64,000 nt of DNA from Streptomyces resistomycificus (GTDB taxonomy: Bacteria; Actinomycetota; Actinomycetes; Streptomycetales; Streptomycetaceae). Location: positions 539,812 to 603,811 of the forward strand of contig NZ_KQ948991.1 in assembly GCF_001514265.1 (NCBI RefSeq), in the 5' to 3' direction. How positions within the stretch are numbered: the stretch's first letter is position 1; each line of letters begins with the position of its first letter. Under the pieces are notes generated by a model. It was not told where the DNA came from. It saw nothing but the letters and a program-made list of their open reading frames with translations, and searched no databases. Below, in pieces: positions 17,720 through 26,093 of the stretch. The position numbers were made by a program, and so were the translations under genes.

Positions 17720-18166
17720 ATGAAGATCATCCTGACCCACGAGGTCTCTGGCCTCGGTGCCGCGGGCGACGTCGTCGACGTCAAGGACGGTTACGCTCGC
17801 AACTACCTGATCCCGCGGAAGTTCGCAATCCGCTGGACCAAGGGTGGCGAGAAGGACGTCGAGCAGATCCGTCGTGCTCGCAAGATCCACGAGATCCAGA
17901 CCATCGAGCAGGCCAACGTGGTGAAGGCCCAGCTCGAGGGTGTCAAGGTTCGTCTGGCCGTTCGCTCCGGCGACGCCGGTCGTCTCTTCGGCTCCGTCAC
18001 CCCGGCCGACATCGCTTCCGCGATCAAGGCTTCCGGTGGCCCCGAGGTCGACAAGCGCCGCATCGAGCTGGGCTCGCCGATCAAGACGCTGGGCGCTCAC
18101 GAGACGTCCGTGCGTCTGCACCCCGAGGTTGCCGCCAAGGTCAACATCGAGGTCGTCGCGGCCTGA
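17720..18166 (+). CDS. rplI: 50S ribosomal protein L9
   Basis: 148 residues: MKIILTHEVSGLGAAGDVVDVKDGYARNYLIPRKFA is the canonical N-domain, followed by the long connecting helix (QIRRARKIHEIQTIEQA) and the C-domain (RLFGSVTPADIASAI, KRRIELGSPIKTLGAHETSVRLHPEV). It is 18 bp downstream of rpsR and is the last gene before a strong terminator, so dnaB is transcribed separately here. Confidence 0.97.
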   Translation: MKIILTHEVSGLGAAGDVVDVKDGYARNYLIPRKFAIRWTKGGEKDVEQIRRARKIHEIQTIEQANVVKAQLEGVKVRLAVRSGDAGRLFGSVTPADIASAIKASGGPEVDKRRIELGSPIKTLGAHETSVRLHPEVAAKVNIEVVAA

Positions 18167-18194
18167 TTGCCGCACTCGGCTGCACTGCTGAGAG

Positions 18195-18226
18195 AAGGGG
18201 CCGCACCCGGCTGGGTGCGGCCCCTT
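18195..18226 (+). terminator. Terminator of the rpsF operon
   Basis: Perfect 14-bp stem AAGGGGCCGCACCC / GGGTGCGGCCCCTT with a 4-nt loop (GGCT), 28 bp after the rplI stop. It faces the convergent MATE gene. Confidence 0.9.
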
Positions 18227-18258
18227 CCCCATGCTGGAGACTCCGAAGGGGAGACCAC

Positions 18259-18290
18259 GTTTCACGTGAAACGCCGGTTTCACGTGAAAC
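18259..18290. other. Tandem pair of parS sites
   Basis: Two perfect 14-bp cores GTTTCACGTGAAAC at 18259-18272 and 18277-18290, separated by 4 bp (centres 18 bp apart). The flanking base pairs differ from most sites here (C...G and G...C instead of T...A). They lie in the gap between the convergent rplI and MATE genes. Confidence 0.9.
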
Positions 18291-18292
18291 CG

Positions 18293-19630
18293 TCAGCGCG
18301 TCGCTCCGGTCACCAGCCAGCGCCCAGAGCGGGTGCGTAGCCACAGCGTCAGCATTCGCACGGTCATCATCAGCGTCATGGCTCCCCACAGGGCAGTGAG
18401 TCCGCCGCCGAGTGCGGGAACCAGGAAGGCGGCCGGGATGAACACCAGCAGGGTGACCACCATCGCCCATGCCAGGTACGGCCCGTCACCGGCGCCCATC
18501 AGGACGCCGTCCAGGACGAAGACGACTCCACAGATCGGCTGGGAAAGGGCGACGATCAACAGAGCGGGCAGGGCCGCGTCCTTCACCACGGGGTCGCCGG
18601 TGAACAGCGGCAGGAACACAGGGCGGCTGATCACCACCAGGACGCCGAGCACGCAGCCCACCGCTACGCCCCACTGCACCATGCGGCGGCAGACATTGCG
18701 GGCGCCTTCAGGGTCGTCGGCGCCGAGATAGCGGCCGATGATGGCCTGTCCGGCGATGGCGATGGCGTCCAGCGCGAAGGCGAGCAGACTCCACAGCGAC
18801 AGGATGATCTGGTGAGCCGCGATGTCGGCGTCGCCGAGACGGGCCGCCACGGCAGTGGCGATCATCAGGATCGCCCGGAGCGAGAGGGTGCGGACCAGGA
18901 GAGGGACGCCGGCCTGTGCGGAGGCGCGAATCCCGGCGGCGTCGGGGCGCAGTGAGGCGCCGTGCCGACGGGCGCCGCGGACGACCACCACCAGATAGGC
19001 CGCGGCCATGCCGCACTGGGCGATGACTGTGCCCCAGGCTGAGCCGGCGATGCCCAGGCCGGCGCCATAGACAAGGCCTACGTTGAGAGCACCGTTGGCA
19101 ATGAAGCCGGCGATGGCGACATACAGAGGGGTCTTGGTGTCCTGCAGTCCGCGCAGGACGCCGGTGGCGGCAAGCACGACGAGCATGGCAGGGATGCCCA
19201 GAGCCGAGATCCGTAGGTACGTGATGGCGTACGGCGCGGCGGTGTCCGACGCGCCGAAGAGTTCCACGACGGTCGGCGCTGTGGGCAGGACGACGGCGAT
19301 GACGGCGGCGCCGAGCAGCAGTGCCAGCCAAATGCCGTCCATGCCCTGGCGGATGGCAGCTTGGAGATCGTTCGCGCCAACACGCCGGGCGACAGCCGCT
19401 GTGGTGGCGTAGGCCAGGAAGACGAAGACGCTGACGGCCGTCATGAGGAGCGCGGAGGCGACGCCGAGACCCGCGAGCTGAGCAGTGCCGAGGTGGCCCA
19501 CGATCGCGCTGTCGGCCATGACGAAGAGGGGCTCGGCGACGAGTGCGCCGAAGGCCGGGACGGCCAGCGCGACGATCTCTCGGTCGTGCCGGCGCCGGAT
19601 GGCCCGGAGGGTCGCGGGAGCCTGTGTCAT
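18293..19630 (-). CDS. MATE family efflux transporter (DinF-like)
   Basis: About 445 residues and 12 hydrophobic segments in two repeats. The N-terminal motif REIVALAVPAFGALVAEPLFVMADSAIVGHLGTAQLAGLGVASALL is typical of the DinF branch of MATE exporters, which use H+ or Na+ gradients. The start is placed at ATG 19630 (MTQAPATLR); ATG 19648 is also in frame. It interrupts the otherwise co-oriented rplI-dnaB block on the opposite strand. Its 3' end is only 2 bp from the parS pair. Substrate unknown; DinF relatives export drugs or oxidised compounds. Confidence 0.88.
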   Translation of the reverse strand: MTQAPATLRAIRRRHDREIVALAVPAFGALVAEPLFVMADSAIVGHLGTAQLAGLGVASALLMTAVSVFVFLAYATTAAVARRVGANDLQAAIRQGMDGIWLALLLGAAVIAVVLPTAPTVVELFGASDTAAPYAITYLRISALGIPAMLVVLAATGVLRGLQDTKTPLYVAIAGFIANGALNVGLVYGAGLGIAGSAWGTVIAQCGMAAAYLVVVVRGARRHGASLRPDAAGIRASAQAGVPLLVRTLSLRAILMIATAVAARLGDADIAAHQIILSLWSLLAFALDAIAIAGQAIIGRYLGADDPEGARNVCRRMVQWGVAVGCVLGVLVVISRPVFLPLFTGDPVVKDAALPALLIVALSQPICGVVFVLDGVLMGAGDGPYLAWAMVVTLLVFIPAAFLVPALGGGLTALWGAMTLMMTVRMLTLWLRTRSGRWLVTGATR

Positions 19631-20088
19631 GAGCACCAATCTAATCATCCACAGGTAAGAGATGCAATTGCCTAATGACCCTTACTTCGAGTCTGGTGGT
19701 GCGCACGCGTGTGCCCCAGTCGATGTGATCTTGGTCCGACAGGGAAAGTTTTTCTTCTGCACAGCCGGTGGACGGGAAACATGCAGGTCAAGGTGACTGT
19801 CACAGGTCAGGGTCCGGCTTGTTCACAGGGCTGTCCACCGGGTCGTGCACAGGTTTTGCCGAGTTCTCCACAGCATCCGGGCCGTCGTCCACATGGCCTG
19901 TGGATAACCAGATTGGCTGACGGTGCCTGCGGGCCTACCGTGGACCGGCGCCCGCTCCGTCCGTCGGCCTGGAAACCATCCCAAATCCGACGCACCAGAA
20001 CCGGAGTTGGGCGTCTCATTTGTCAGTGGCGTGCCGTAGAAAAGAGGGGCACGCGAGGTCCGCTCCGCGGACGGGAGGAGGTGGCTCG
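19631..20088. other. Divergent MATE/dnaB intergenic region
   Basis: 458 bp with lower GC than the genes around it. It contains AAAGTTTTTCTT near 19746-19757 and a DnaA-box cluster (19819-19907). GGGAGGAGGTGG at 20074-20083 is the dnaB ribosome binding site. No coding frame with high third-position GC is present. Confidence 0.6.
19819..19907. promoter_or_regulatory. DnaA-box cluster upstream of dnaB
   Basis: The perfect box TTATCCACA is present on the minus strand at 19899-19907. TTCTCCACA (19864-19872) and TCGTCCACA (19885-19893) fit the relaxed Streptomyces consensus (T/C)(T/C)(G/A/C)TCCACA. TTGTTCACA (19819-19827) is one mismatch away. Grouping three or four in 89 bp is more than expected by chance and suggests DnaA binding, either to control dnaB or to titrate DnaA. 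Confidence 0.65.
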
Positions 20089-21564
20089 GTGAGTATTTCC
20101 GAGCCCTTGGACGACCCCTGGGCCGACAGCGGTCCCAGTGATCGTCTGCCCTCCCGCAGACGCGGTGAAGGAGCGAGGGGCCGCGACGAACAGCACGACA
20201 GGGGCAGGGAGAACGGATCCTGGGAGTCCGGCGGTTCCTCCTTCGAGCGCGTCCCGCCGCAGGATCTCGACGCCGAGCAGTCGGTGCTGGGCGGCATGCT
20301 TCTGTCCAAGGACGCCATCGCCGATGTCGTCGAGGTGCTCAAGGGCCACGACTTCTACAAGCCCGCGCACGAGACGATCTACCAGGCGATCCTCGACGTC
20401 TATGCCAAGGGCGAGCCGGCCGACCCCATCACGATCGCCGCCGAGCTCACCAAGCGCGGCGAGATCAACAAGGTCGGCGGGGCGTCGTACCTCCACACCC
20501 TCGTCCAGACAGTGCCGACGGCGGCGAACGCCGAGTACTACGCGGAGATCGTCCACGAGCGGGCGGTCCTGCGTCGGCTGGTCGAGGCGGGTACCCGCAT
20601 CACACAGATGGGATACGCGGCCGACGACGACGTCGACGAGATCGTCAACCGTGCCCAGGCAGAGATCTACGCGGTCACCGAGCAGCGCACCAGTGAGGAC
20701 TACCTGCCCCTCGGCGACATCATGGAGGGCGCGCTCGATGAGATCGAGGCGATCGGCTCGCGCAGCGGCGAGATGACCGGTGTACCCACCGGCTTCACCG
20801 ACCTCGACTCGCTCACCAACGGCCTGCACCCGGGACAGATGATCGTCATCGCGGCCCGTCCCGCCATGGGTAAGTCCACACTCGCGCTGGACTTCGCCCG
20901 CGCCGCATCGATCAAGAACAACCTGGCCAGCGTCATCTTCTCCCTCGAAATGGGCCGCAACGAGATCGCCATGCGCCTGTTGTCGGCCGAGGCGCGAGTC
21001 GCCCTGCACCACATGCGCTCCGGCACGATGACGGACGACGACTGGACGCGTCTGGCGCGCCGGATGCCCGAGGTCTCGTCCGCGCCGCTCTACATCGACG
21101 ACTCGCCGAACCTGTCGATGATGGAGATCCGCGCGAAGTGCAGGCGACTGAAGCAGCGCAACGACATCAAGCTTGTGATCATCGACTACCTGCAGCTGAT
21201 GCAGGCCGGTGGTTCGAAACGCTCCGAGAGCCGCCAGCAGGAGGTCTCGGACATGTCCCGTAACCTCAAGCTTCTGGCCAAGGAGCTGGAGGTCCCGGTG
21301 ATCGCGCTCTCGCAGCTCAACCGTGGTCCCGAGCAGCGTACGGACAAGAAGCCGATGGTGTCCGACCTGCGTGAGTCCGGCTCCATCGAGCAGGACGCGG
21401 ACATGGTGATCCTGCTGCACCGGGAGGACGCCTACGAGAAGGAGTCGCCGCGCGCGGGCGAGGCGGACATCATCGTGGGCAAGCACCGTAACGGGCCGAC
21501 GGCGACCATCACGGTCGCCTTCCAGGGCCACTACTCGCGCTTCGTGGACATGGCCCAGACCTGA
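20089..21564 (+). CDS. dnaB: Replicative DNA helicase DnaB
   Basis: Hexameric 5'-3' helicase that unwinds DNA at the fork. The start is GTG 20089 (VSISEPLDDPWADSG), 6-8 nt after GGGAGGAGGTGG, giving 491 residues. A short disordered N-terminus precedes the DnaB N-domain (PPQDLDAEQSVLGGMLLSKDAI). The RecA-like C-domain has GVPTGFTDLDSLTNGLHPGQ, Walker A ARPAMGKST near residue 257 and Walker B KLVIIDYLQLM near 362, then SQLNRGPEQR and SGSIEQDADMV. No intein is present, unlike some actinobacterial dnaB genes. Confidence 0.97.
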   Translation: MSISEPLDDPWADSGPSDRLPSRRRGEGARGRDEQHDRGRENGSWESGGSSFERVPPQDLDAEQSVLGGMLLSKDAIADVVEVLKGHDFYKPAHETIYQAILDVYAKGEPADPITIAAELTKRGEINKVGGASYLHTLVQTVPTAANAEYYAEIVHERAVLRRLVEAGTRITQMGYAADDDVDEIVNRAQAEIYAVTEQRTSEDYLPLGDIMEGALDEIEAIGSRSGEMTGVPTGFTDLDSLTNGLHPGQMIVIAARPAMGKSTLALDFARAASIKNNLASVIFSLEMGRNEIAMRLLSAEARVALHHMRSGTMTDDDWTRLARRMPEVSSAPLYIDDSPNLSMMEIRAKCRRLKQRNDIKLVIIDYLQLMQAGGSKRSESRQQEVSDMSRNLKLLAKELEVPVIALSQLNRGPEQRTDKKPMVSDLRESGSIEQDADMVILLHREDAYEKESPRAGEADIIVGKHRNGPTATITVAFQGHYSRFVDMAQT

Positions 21565-21622
21565 CGTCGGCGCGGACCAAATGAGGTCGACGTCCGAGCG
21601 CCCCGCGGGATGGACTGGGGCC

Positions 21623-23008
21623 ATGACGACACCTCAGGAAGAGTTGCTGCCCGGGACACGCCGGGCGCTGTTGCACCGCATCGCCGTGGCCCAGGCGGAA
21701 GGACGTGCGCCTTCGCTGGTCGCCGCGGTCGTACGGGGTGGCCATGCCGTCTGGCACGGTTCGCGAACCTCGGTGGAGGGCCACGGTCCCGACGAGAACG
21801 TGCAGTACCGGATCGGTTCGATCACCAAGACCTTCACCGCCGTTCTCGTGCTGCGCCTGCGTGACGAGGGGGCGATCGACCTGGGCGACCCGCTGGAGAA
21901 GCACGTCCCGGGCACCGGAGCGGGCGAGGCGACCATCGCAGAGCTGCTCGCGCACACGAGCGGGCTGGCGGCCGAGTCGCCCGCCCCCTGGTGGGAGCGC
22001 ACTCCGGGATCTCTGCGTCCGGAACTCGCCGATGTACTGGGGGAGCAGCCCATCCGTCATCCGGCCGGCCGTCGCTTTCACTACTCCAATCCCGGATACA
22101 GCGTTCTGGGCGCGCTCGTGGAGAAGCTGCGCGGGGCTCCGTGGGAGGAGGTGCTCCGGCGGGAGGTGTTGGAGCCTTTGGGCCTGGACCGTACGAGTGC
22201 ACAGCCGCAGGCTCCTCATGCGGGCGGCTGGGCGGTGCATCCATGGGCCGACGTGATGCTGCCCGAACCCACCGAGGACCTCGGCCTGATGGCCGCGGCG
22301 GGCCAACTGTGGTCCACCACGGGCGACTTGGCGAGGTTCGCCGCCTTCCTGGCGAAGGGTGACGCCCGGGTGCTGAGCGCCGAGAGTGTGCGTGAGATGC
22401 GGACACCCGCGGCGCCGGCCGAGCCCGCGGATGTCGTGGACGGCGCCACTTACGGTCTCGGTCTCCAGATTCAGCACCGCGACGGGCGGCTGCTCGTAGG
22501 CCATTCGGGGTCTCTGCCGGGCTTCCTGGCGAACCTCACGATCAGCGTGGTGGACGATGTCGCGGCCGTGGTGCTGGCCAACTGCACCTCCGGCCCGATG
22601 CTCTCGGCTCTGGGTGCCGATCTTGTCCGGATCGTCGCCGAGGCGGAGCCGCGCCTTCCCGAGCCGTGGCGCCCCTTGCGCGAAGTGGACGCCTCGGTCC
22701 TCGAGTCGGCGGGTCAGTGGTACTGGGGAACGCATGCCTTCGCTCTGCGGCTGACGGCCGACGGCCTTGTCTCGCTGGGGCCCCTCTCGGGCAACGGCCG
22801 GCGTTCACGGTTCCGGGACAACGGTGACGGAACCTGGACCGGCCTGGAGGGGTACTACGCCGGAGAGCTCCTCAAGGCCGTACGGCGGCCCGACGGATCC
22901 GTGGGCCATCTCGACCTCGGGTCGTTCGTCTTCACACGTCAGCCGTACGAGCAGGGGGCTTCCCTGCCCGGTGGGGTGGATCCCGAGGGGTGGCGAGGCA
23001 TCAGTTAG
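21623..23008 (+). CDS. Serine hydrolase of the beta-lactamase/DD-peptidase class C family
   Basis: 461 residues from ATG 21623 (MTTPQEELLPGTRRALL). Catalytic motifs: SITK (SxxK) near residue 65, YSN (YxN) near 153, and HSGSLPGF (HxG, the KTG equivalent) near 293. The last ~120 residues form a C-terminal beta-rich domain (ESAGQWYWGTHAFALRLTADG, RFRDNGDGTWTGLEGYYAGE). There is no obvious signal peptide, so it is probably cytosolic. Family members are beta-lactamases, DD-carboxypeptidases, esterases or D-amino-acid amidases, and sequence alone does not choose. Its end abuts a parS palindrome. Confidence 0.85.
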   Translation: MTTPQEELLPGTRRALLHRIAVAQAEGRAPSLVAAVVRGGHAVWHGSRTSVEGHGPDENVQYRIGSITKTFTAVLVLRLRDEGAIDLGDPLEKHVPGTGAGEATIAELLAHTSGLAAESPAPWWERTPGSLRPELADVLGEQPIRHPAGRRFHYSNPGYSVLGALVEKLRGAPWEEVLRREVLEPLGLDRTSAQPQAPHAGGWAVHPWADVMLPEPTEDLGLMAAAGQLWSTTGDLARFAAFLAKGDARVLSAESVREMRTPAAPAEPADVVDGATYGLGLQIQHRDGRLLVGHSGSLPGFLANLTISVVDDVAAVVLANCTSGPMLSALGADLVRIVAEAEPRLPEPWRPLREVDASVLESAGQWYWGTHAFALRLTADGLVSLGPLSGNGRRSRFRDNGDGTWTGLEGYYAGELLKAVRRPDGSVGHLDLGSFVFTRQPYEQGASLPGGVDPEGWRGIS

Positions 23009-23015
23009 ACGCGCT

Positions 23016-23061
23016 CACACAGAAGCGGCCTGTTTCACGTGAAACAGGCCGCTTCTGTGTG
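23016..23061. repeat. 46-bp perfect palindrome centred on parS
   Basis: The parS TGTTTCACGTGAAACA occupies 23031-23046. On each side 15 further bases are perfectly complementary (CACAGAAGCGGCC to its left, GGCCGCTTCTGTG to its right, plus two more pairs). The whole is a 23-bp arm inverted repeat without a loop. It starts 8 bp after the serine hydrolase stop and lies before the convergent GNAT gene, so it can act as a bidirectional terminator and a ParB site. Confidence 0.88.
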
Positions 23062-23095
23062 TCAGTCGGCGCGAGGCGCTCTCCTCGGCGTGCAG

Positions 23096-23548
23096 TCACA
23101 ACTGGAGCTTGAAGCCCACATGTGAGGCCGTGAAGCCGAGCCGTTCGTAGAAGCGATGAGCGTCCGTGCGGGTGTTGTCCGACGTCAGCTGGACCAACTG
23201 GCAGTTCTGACCGCGGGATTCCTCGATGGCCCACTCGATGAGTCGCGTCCCCAGGCCGCTGCCTCGTTCGTCGGCGTGGATGCGGACGCCTTCCACGATC
23301 GATCTGGCAGAGCCGCGTCGGGACAGTCCCGGAATGACCGTGAGCTGGAGCGTGCCGACGACGCGGTCATCACGGACGGCGACCACCAGATGCTGGTTGG
23401 GGTCGGCAGTGAGGCGTTGCAGCGCAGCCAGGTAGGGGCTCAGGTCATCCGGGGACTCCCGCTGGGCGCCCAGGGGGTCGTCGGCGAGCATGGCGACGAT
23501 CGCCGAAAGGTCGGCTGCCGCGGCGGGCCGTATCTCAAGATCTCCCAT
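23096..23548 (-). CDS. GNAT family N-acetyltransferase
   Basis: 150 residues with the full GNAT order: EIRPAAAADLSAIVAMLADD (strand 1/helix 1), DDRVVGTLQLTVIPGLSRRGSARSIVEGVRIHADERGSGLGTRLIEWAIEE (strands 4-5 with the acetyl-CoA pyrophosphate loop RGSGLG), then NCQLVQLTSDNTRTDAHRFYERLGF. Transfers acetyl from acetyl-CoA to an amine. The substrate is unknown. Divergent from the MFS gene at 23708. Confidence 0.88.
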   Translation of the reverse strand: MGDLEIRPAAAADLSAIVAMLADDPLGAQRESPDDLSPYLAALQRLTADPNQHLVVAVRDDRVVGTLQLTVIPGLSRRGSARSIVEGVRIHADERGSGLGTRLIEWAIEESRGQNCQLVQLTSDNTRTDAHRFYERLGFTASHVGFKLQL

Positions 23549-23707
23549 GGCCGCACTCTAGACACCTTGGCTCCAGTGCCCCTCAGTCCAGTGGGCACAC
23601 AGGGAATAGGGCGACATCGAGATAGCGGGCGTTTGCATATATGGAGCGTGTGCAACTAATCTGGCGCCTTACGCGCTCCTGCAACCGTCTGGGAAGGTGT
23701 CATCCCC

Positions 23708-24916
23708 ATGCCGCTCGCGCTTCTCGCTCTCGCGATCGGGGCCTTCGGAATCGGGACAACCGAGTTCGTGATCATGGGCCTGTTGCCCGAGGTCGCGGAC
23801 GACTTCGGGGTTTCCATCCCCACCGCCGGCTTCCTGGTCACGGGCTACGCGCTCGGTGTCATGTTCGGCGCCCCGTTGATGACCGTGCTCGGCACCAAGG
23901 TCTCCCGCAAACGGATGCTGATGCTGCTGATGGGCCTGTTCATTGCCGGCAATCTCCTGTCGGCGCTCGCACCCGCCTTCGCCGTCATGCTGATCGGCCG
24001 GGTGGTCGCCTCACTCGCGCACGGGGCCTTTTTCGGTATCGGCTCGGTAGTGGCGGCCGACCTGGTCGCGCCGGACAAGAAGGCCGGAGCCATCGCGATG
24101 ATGTTCACCGGCCTGACCGTCGCCAACGTCGTCGGAGTCCCGCTGGGCACACTCGTCGGGCAGTCCGTCGGCTGGCGTGTCACCTTCGGGATCGTCGCGT
24201 TCCTGGGGGTGATCGGCCTGCTGGGCATCGCCAGGCTCGTCCCCGACATGCCCCGGGCGGAAGGAGTGAGCCTGCGCCGTGAACTGGCCGCCTTCAAGAA
24301 CGCACAGGTCCTTCTCGCGATGGCGATGACCGTGCTCGGTTTCGGTGGCGTCTTCGCGGCCATCACCTACATCGCGCCGATGATGACCCACGTCACCGGC
24401 TTCGCCGACGGCTCGGTCACCTGGCTGCTGGTCCTCTTCGGGCTCGGCATGGTCGTCGGCAACCTGTTGGGAGGCAGGTACGCCGACCGCGCCCTGATGC
24501 CCCTTCTGTACGTCTCTCTGGGCGCCCTCGCTGTCGTACTCGCCCTCTTCACGCTCACCGCGCACAACAAGCTTCTGGCGGCCGTCACGATCGTCCTGAT
24601 CGGCGCTCTGGGCTTCGCCAGCGTTCCGCCGCTGCAGAAGCGTGTCCTCGACCAGGCTCACGGCGCCCCCACCCTGGCCTCGGCCGTGAACATCGGCGCC
24701 TTCAACCTCGGCAACGCGCTCTCCGCGTGGCTCGGCGGCCTCGTCATCTCGGCCGGCCTCGGCTACACCGCCCCCAACTGGGTCGGCGCGGCCCTCGCGG
24801 CGGCCGCGCTGCTGCTCGCCCTCTTGTCGGCCGCTCTGGAACGTCGTGGCGGCACGACGAGCACAGTGGTCGCGGAAGCAGTTCCGGCAGACCGGCGGAC
24901 CGCCGTCCCTCACTGA
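23708..24916 (+). CDS. MFS transporter, DHA1 drug/arabinose efflux type
   Basis: 402 residues, 12 predicted helices. The start MPLALLALAIGAFGIGTTEFVIMGLLPEVA and the loop TVLGTKVSRKRMLMLLMGLF (motif A position) are typical of the DHA1 group that includes CmlR/AraJ/YdhP exporters. GGAAGGTG precedes the ATG. The probable function is export of small molecules or antibiotics driven by protons. It is followed by a bidirectional terminator and a convergent GNAT gene. Confidence 0.88.
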   Translation: MPLALLALAIGAFGIGTTEFVIMGLLPEVADDFGVSIPTAGFLVTGYALGVMFGAPLMTVLGTKVSRKRMLMLLMGLFIAGNLLSALAPAFAVMLIGRVVASLAHGAFFGIGSVVAADLVAPDKKAGAIAMMFTGLTVANVVGVPLGTLVGQSVGWRVTFGIVAFLGVIGLLGIARLVPDMPRAEGVSLRRELAAFKNAQVLLAMAMTVLGFGGVFAAITYIAPMMTHVTGFADGSVTWLLVLFGLGMVVGNLLGGRYADRALMPLLYVSLGALAVVLALFTLTAHNKLLAAVTIVLIGALGFASVPPLQKRVLDQAHGAPTLASAVNIGAFNLGNALSAWLGGLVISAGLGYTAPNWVGAALAAAALLLALLSAALERRGGTTSTVVAEAVPADRRTAVPH

Positions 24917-24951
24917 CTCGTACAACTGCCGCCGCCCCCCCGAGTCGTACG

Positions 24952-24995
24952 CGGCGACGCCGGTTCCCAGGAGATTCCGGGTACCGGCGTCGCCG
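24952..24995. terminator. Bidirectional terminator
   Basis: Perfect 12-bp stem CGGCGACGCCGG / CCGGCGTCGCCG with a 20-nt loop, between the convergent MFS and GNAT genes. Confidence 0.72.
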
Positions 24996-25020
24996 TATCC
25001 GCGCCAGGAGGGGCCGGGCC

Positions 25021-25887
25021 TCAGCCCGCCGCCACCGTGAGCGGGGCGAACCGTTGGCTCCAGTCCCCGGGCAGCTCCGCGGCTCCGTACGTCATGACGG
25101 TGTTGAAGGCGATGGAGGCCAGGCCCCGCTCCTTCGCCCAGGCCAGCAGTTCCTCGTGCCGTACGTCGATGTCGGTCCGCAGCGGGCGGCCGGTATGGGC
25201 GGCGAGGGAGGCGATCAGCGCCTTCGCCGTCCGGGTGTCACGGGCGATCAGCGGACCGACGACATGGGTGTCCATGTTGGGCCAGGCTGCCGCGTAGCCG
25301 ACGATCCGGCCGTTCTCCTCGGCGACGCGCAACTGGTCGGCGAAGGCGGGCAGTCGGGTGATGAGGTGCGTGCGATCCGTGCCGAAGACCTTCTCGTCGA
25401 GCTTGAGGATGCCGGTGAGGTCCTCGGCGGTGGCGGCGCGGGTCGCGACCTCGGGCGACGGCCCGCCCGGTGTGAAGCGTCCGCTGAGCATCTCGGCTCG
25501 GCCGATGGCCTTGAAGCCGAGCTCTTCGTAGAGCGGGCGACCGTTCGGCGTCGCGTGCAGGGTGAGAGGTGTGGGTCCCATCGCCGAGAGGATGTGACGC
25601 ATCAGTCGGCGCCCGATGCCCTGGCGGGCATGCCGCTCGGCGACCAGCACCATGCCGATGGCCCCGAGATCGGGGCGGTCCTGTGGCCCGTACTCGGTCA
25701 CCACGCAGGCGGCGACGAGTCCGCCGCCGGGGTCGTCGATGCCGTGTCCCTTCCCGGCCGCGAGGAGAAGACCCCACTTGTGCTCCTCGCGTGGCCACCC
25801 CCGGCCCTCGGACAAGTCGGCGCAGGCGGTGAGGTCGCGAAGCGTCAGACGACGGATGGGCAGAGCGCTGGGAGAAGGAGTCGGCAC
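25021..25887 (-). CDS. GNAT family N-acetyltransferase, two-domain
   Basis: About 288 residues if started at GTG 25887 (VPTPSPSALPIRRLTLRD); ATG 25959 or 25989 would add 24 or 34 residues of non-conserved sequence. The N-terminal GNAT domain has IRRLTLRDLTACADLSEGRGW, AIGMVLVAERHARQGIGRRLMRHIL (acetyl-CoA loop) and PLYEELGFKAIG. The C-terminal part (from ~150) is a second GNAT-like domain with an incomplete binding loop. The double arrangement resembles acetyltransferases with a degenerate second half. Substrate unknown. Confidence 0.8.
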   Translation of the reverse strand: MPTPSPSALPIRRLTLRDLTACADLSEGRGWPREEHKWGLLLAAGKGHGIDDPGGGLVAACVVTEYGPQDRPDLGAIGMVLVAERHARQGIGRRLMRHILSAMGPTPLTLHATPNGRPLYEELGFKAIGRAEMLSGRFTPGGPSPEVATRAATAEDLTGILKLDEKVFGTDRTHLITRLPAFADQLRVAEENGRIVGYAAAWPNMDTHVVGPLIARDTRTAKALIASLAAHTGRPLRTDIDVRHEELLAWAKERGLASIAFNTVMTYGAAELPGDWSQRFAPLTVAAG

Positions 25888-25997
25888 GCAGGTCAGGCTG
25901 TCTGATCGGCACCCTCGACGTCCACCTGTTTCCGAGGGGACGTACGAGCTTTTGGCCATGTCGTAGCCAACTGCACAGCTTGCCGACAAGCGCTGCG

Positions 25998-26013
25998 TGT
26001 TTCACGTGAAACA
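25998..26013. other. parS centromere-like site
   Basis: Perfect TGTTTCACGTGAAACA in the divergent gap between the GNAT gene and the HAD phosphatase gene. Confidence 0.9.
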
Positions 26014-26093
26014 TTGGCGAATGCTGATCGTCTGATGGCGCCACCGAATGCCGGACGAAAGCCGAACAAGCCCGCCCCGCTAGCCTCGGCGGT

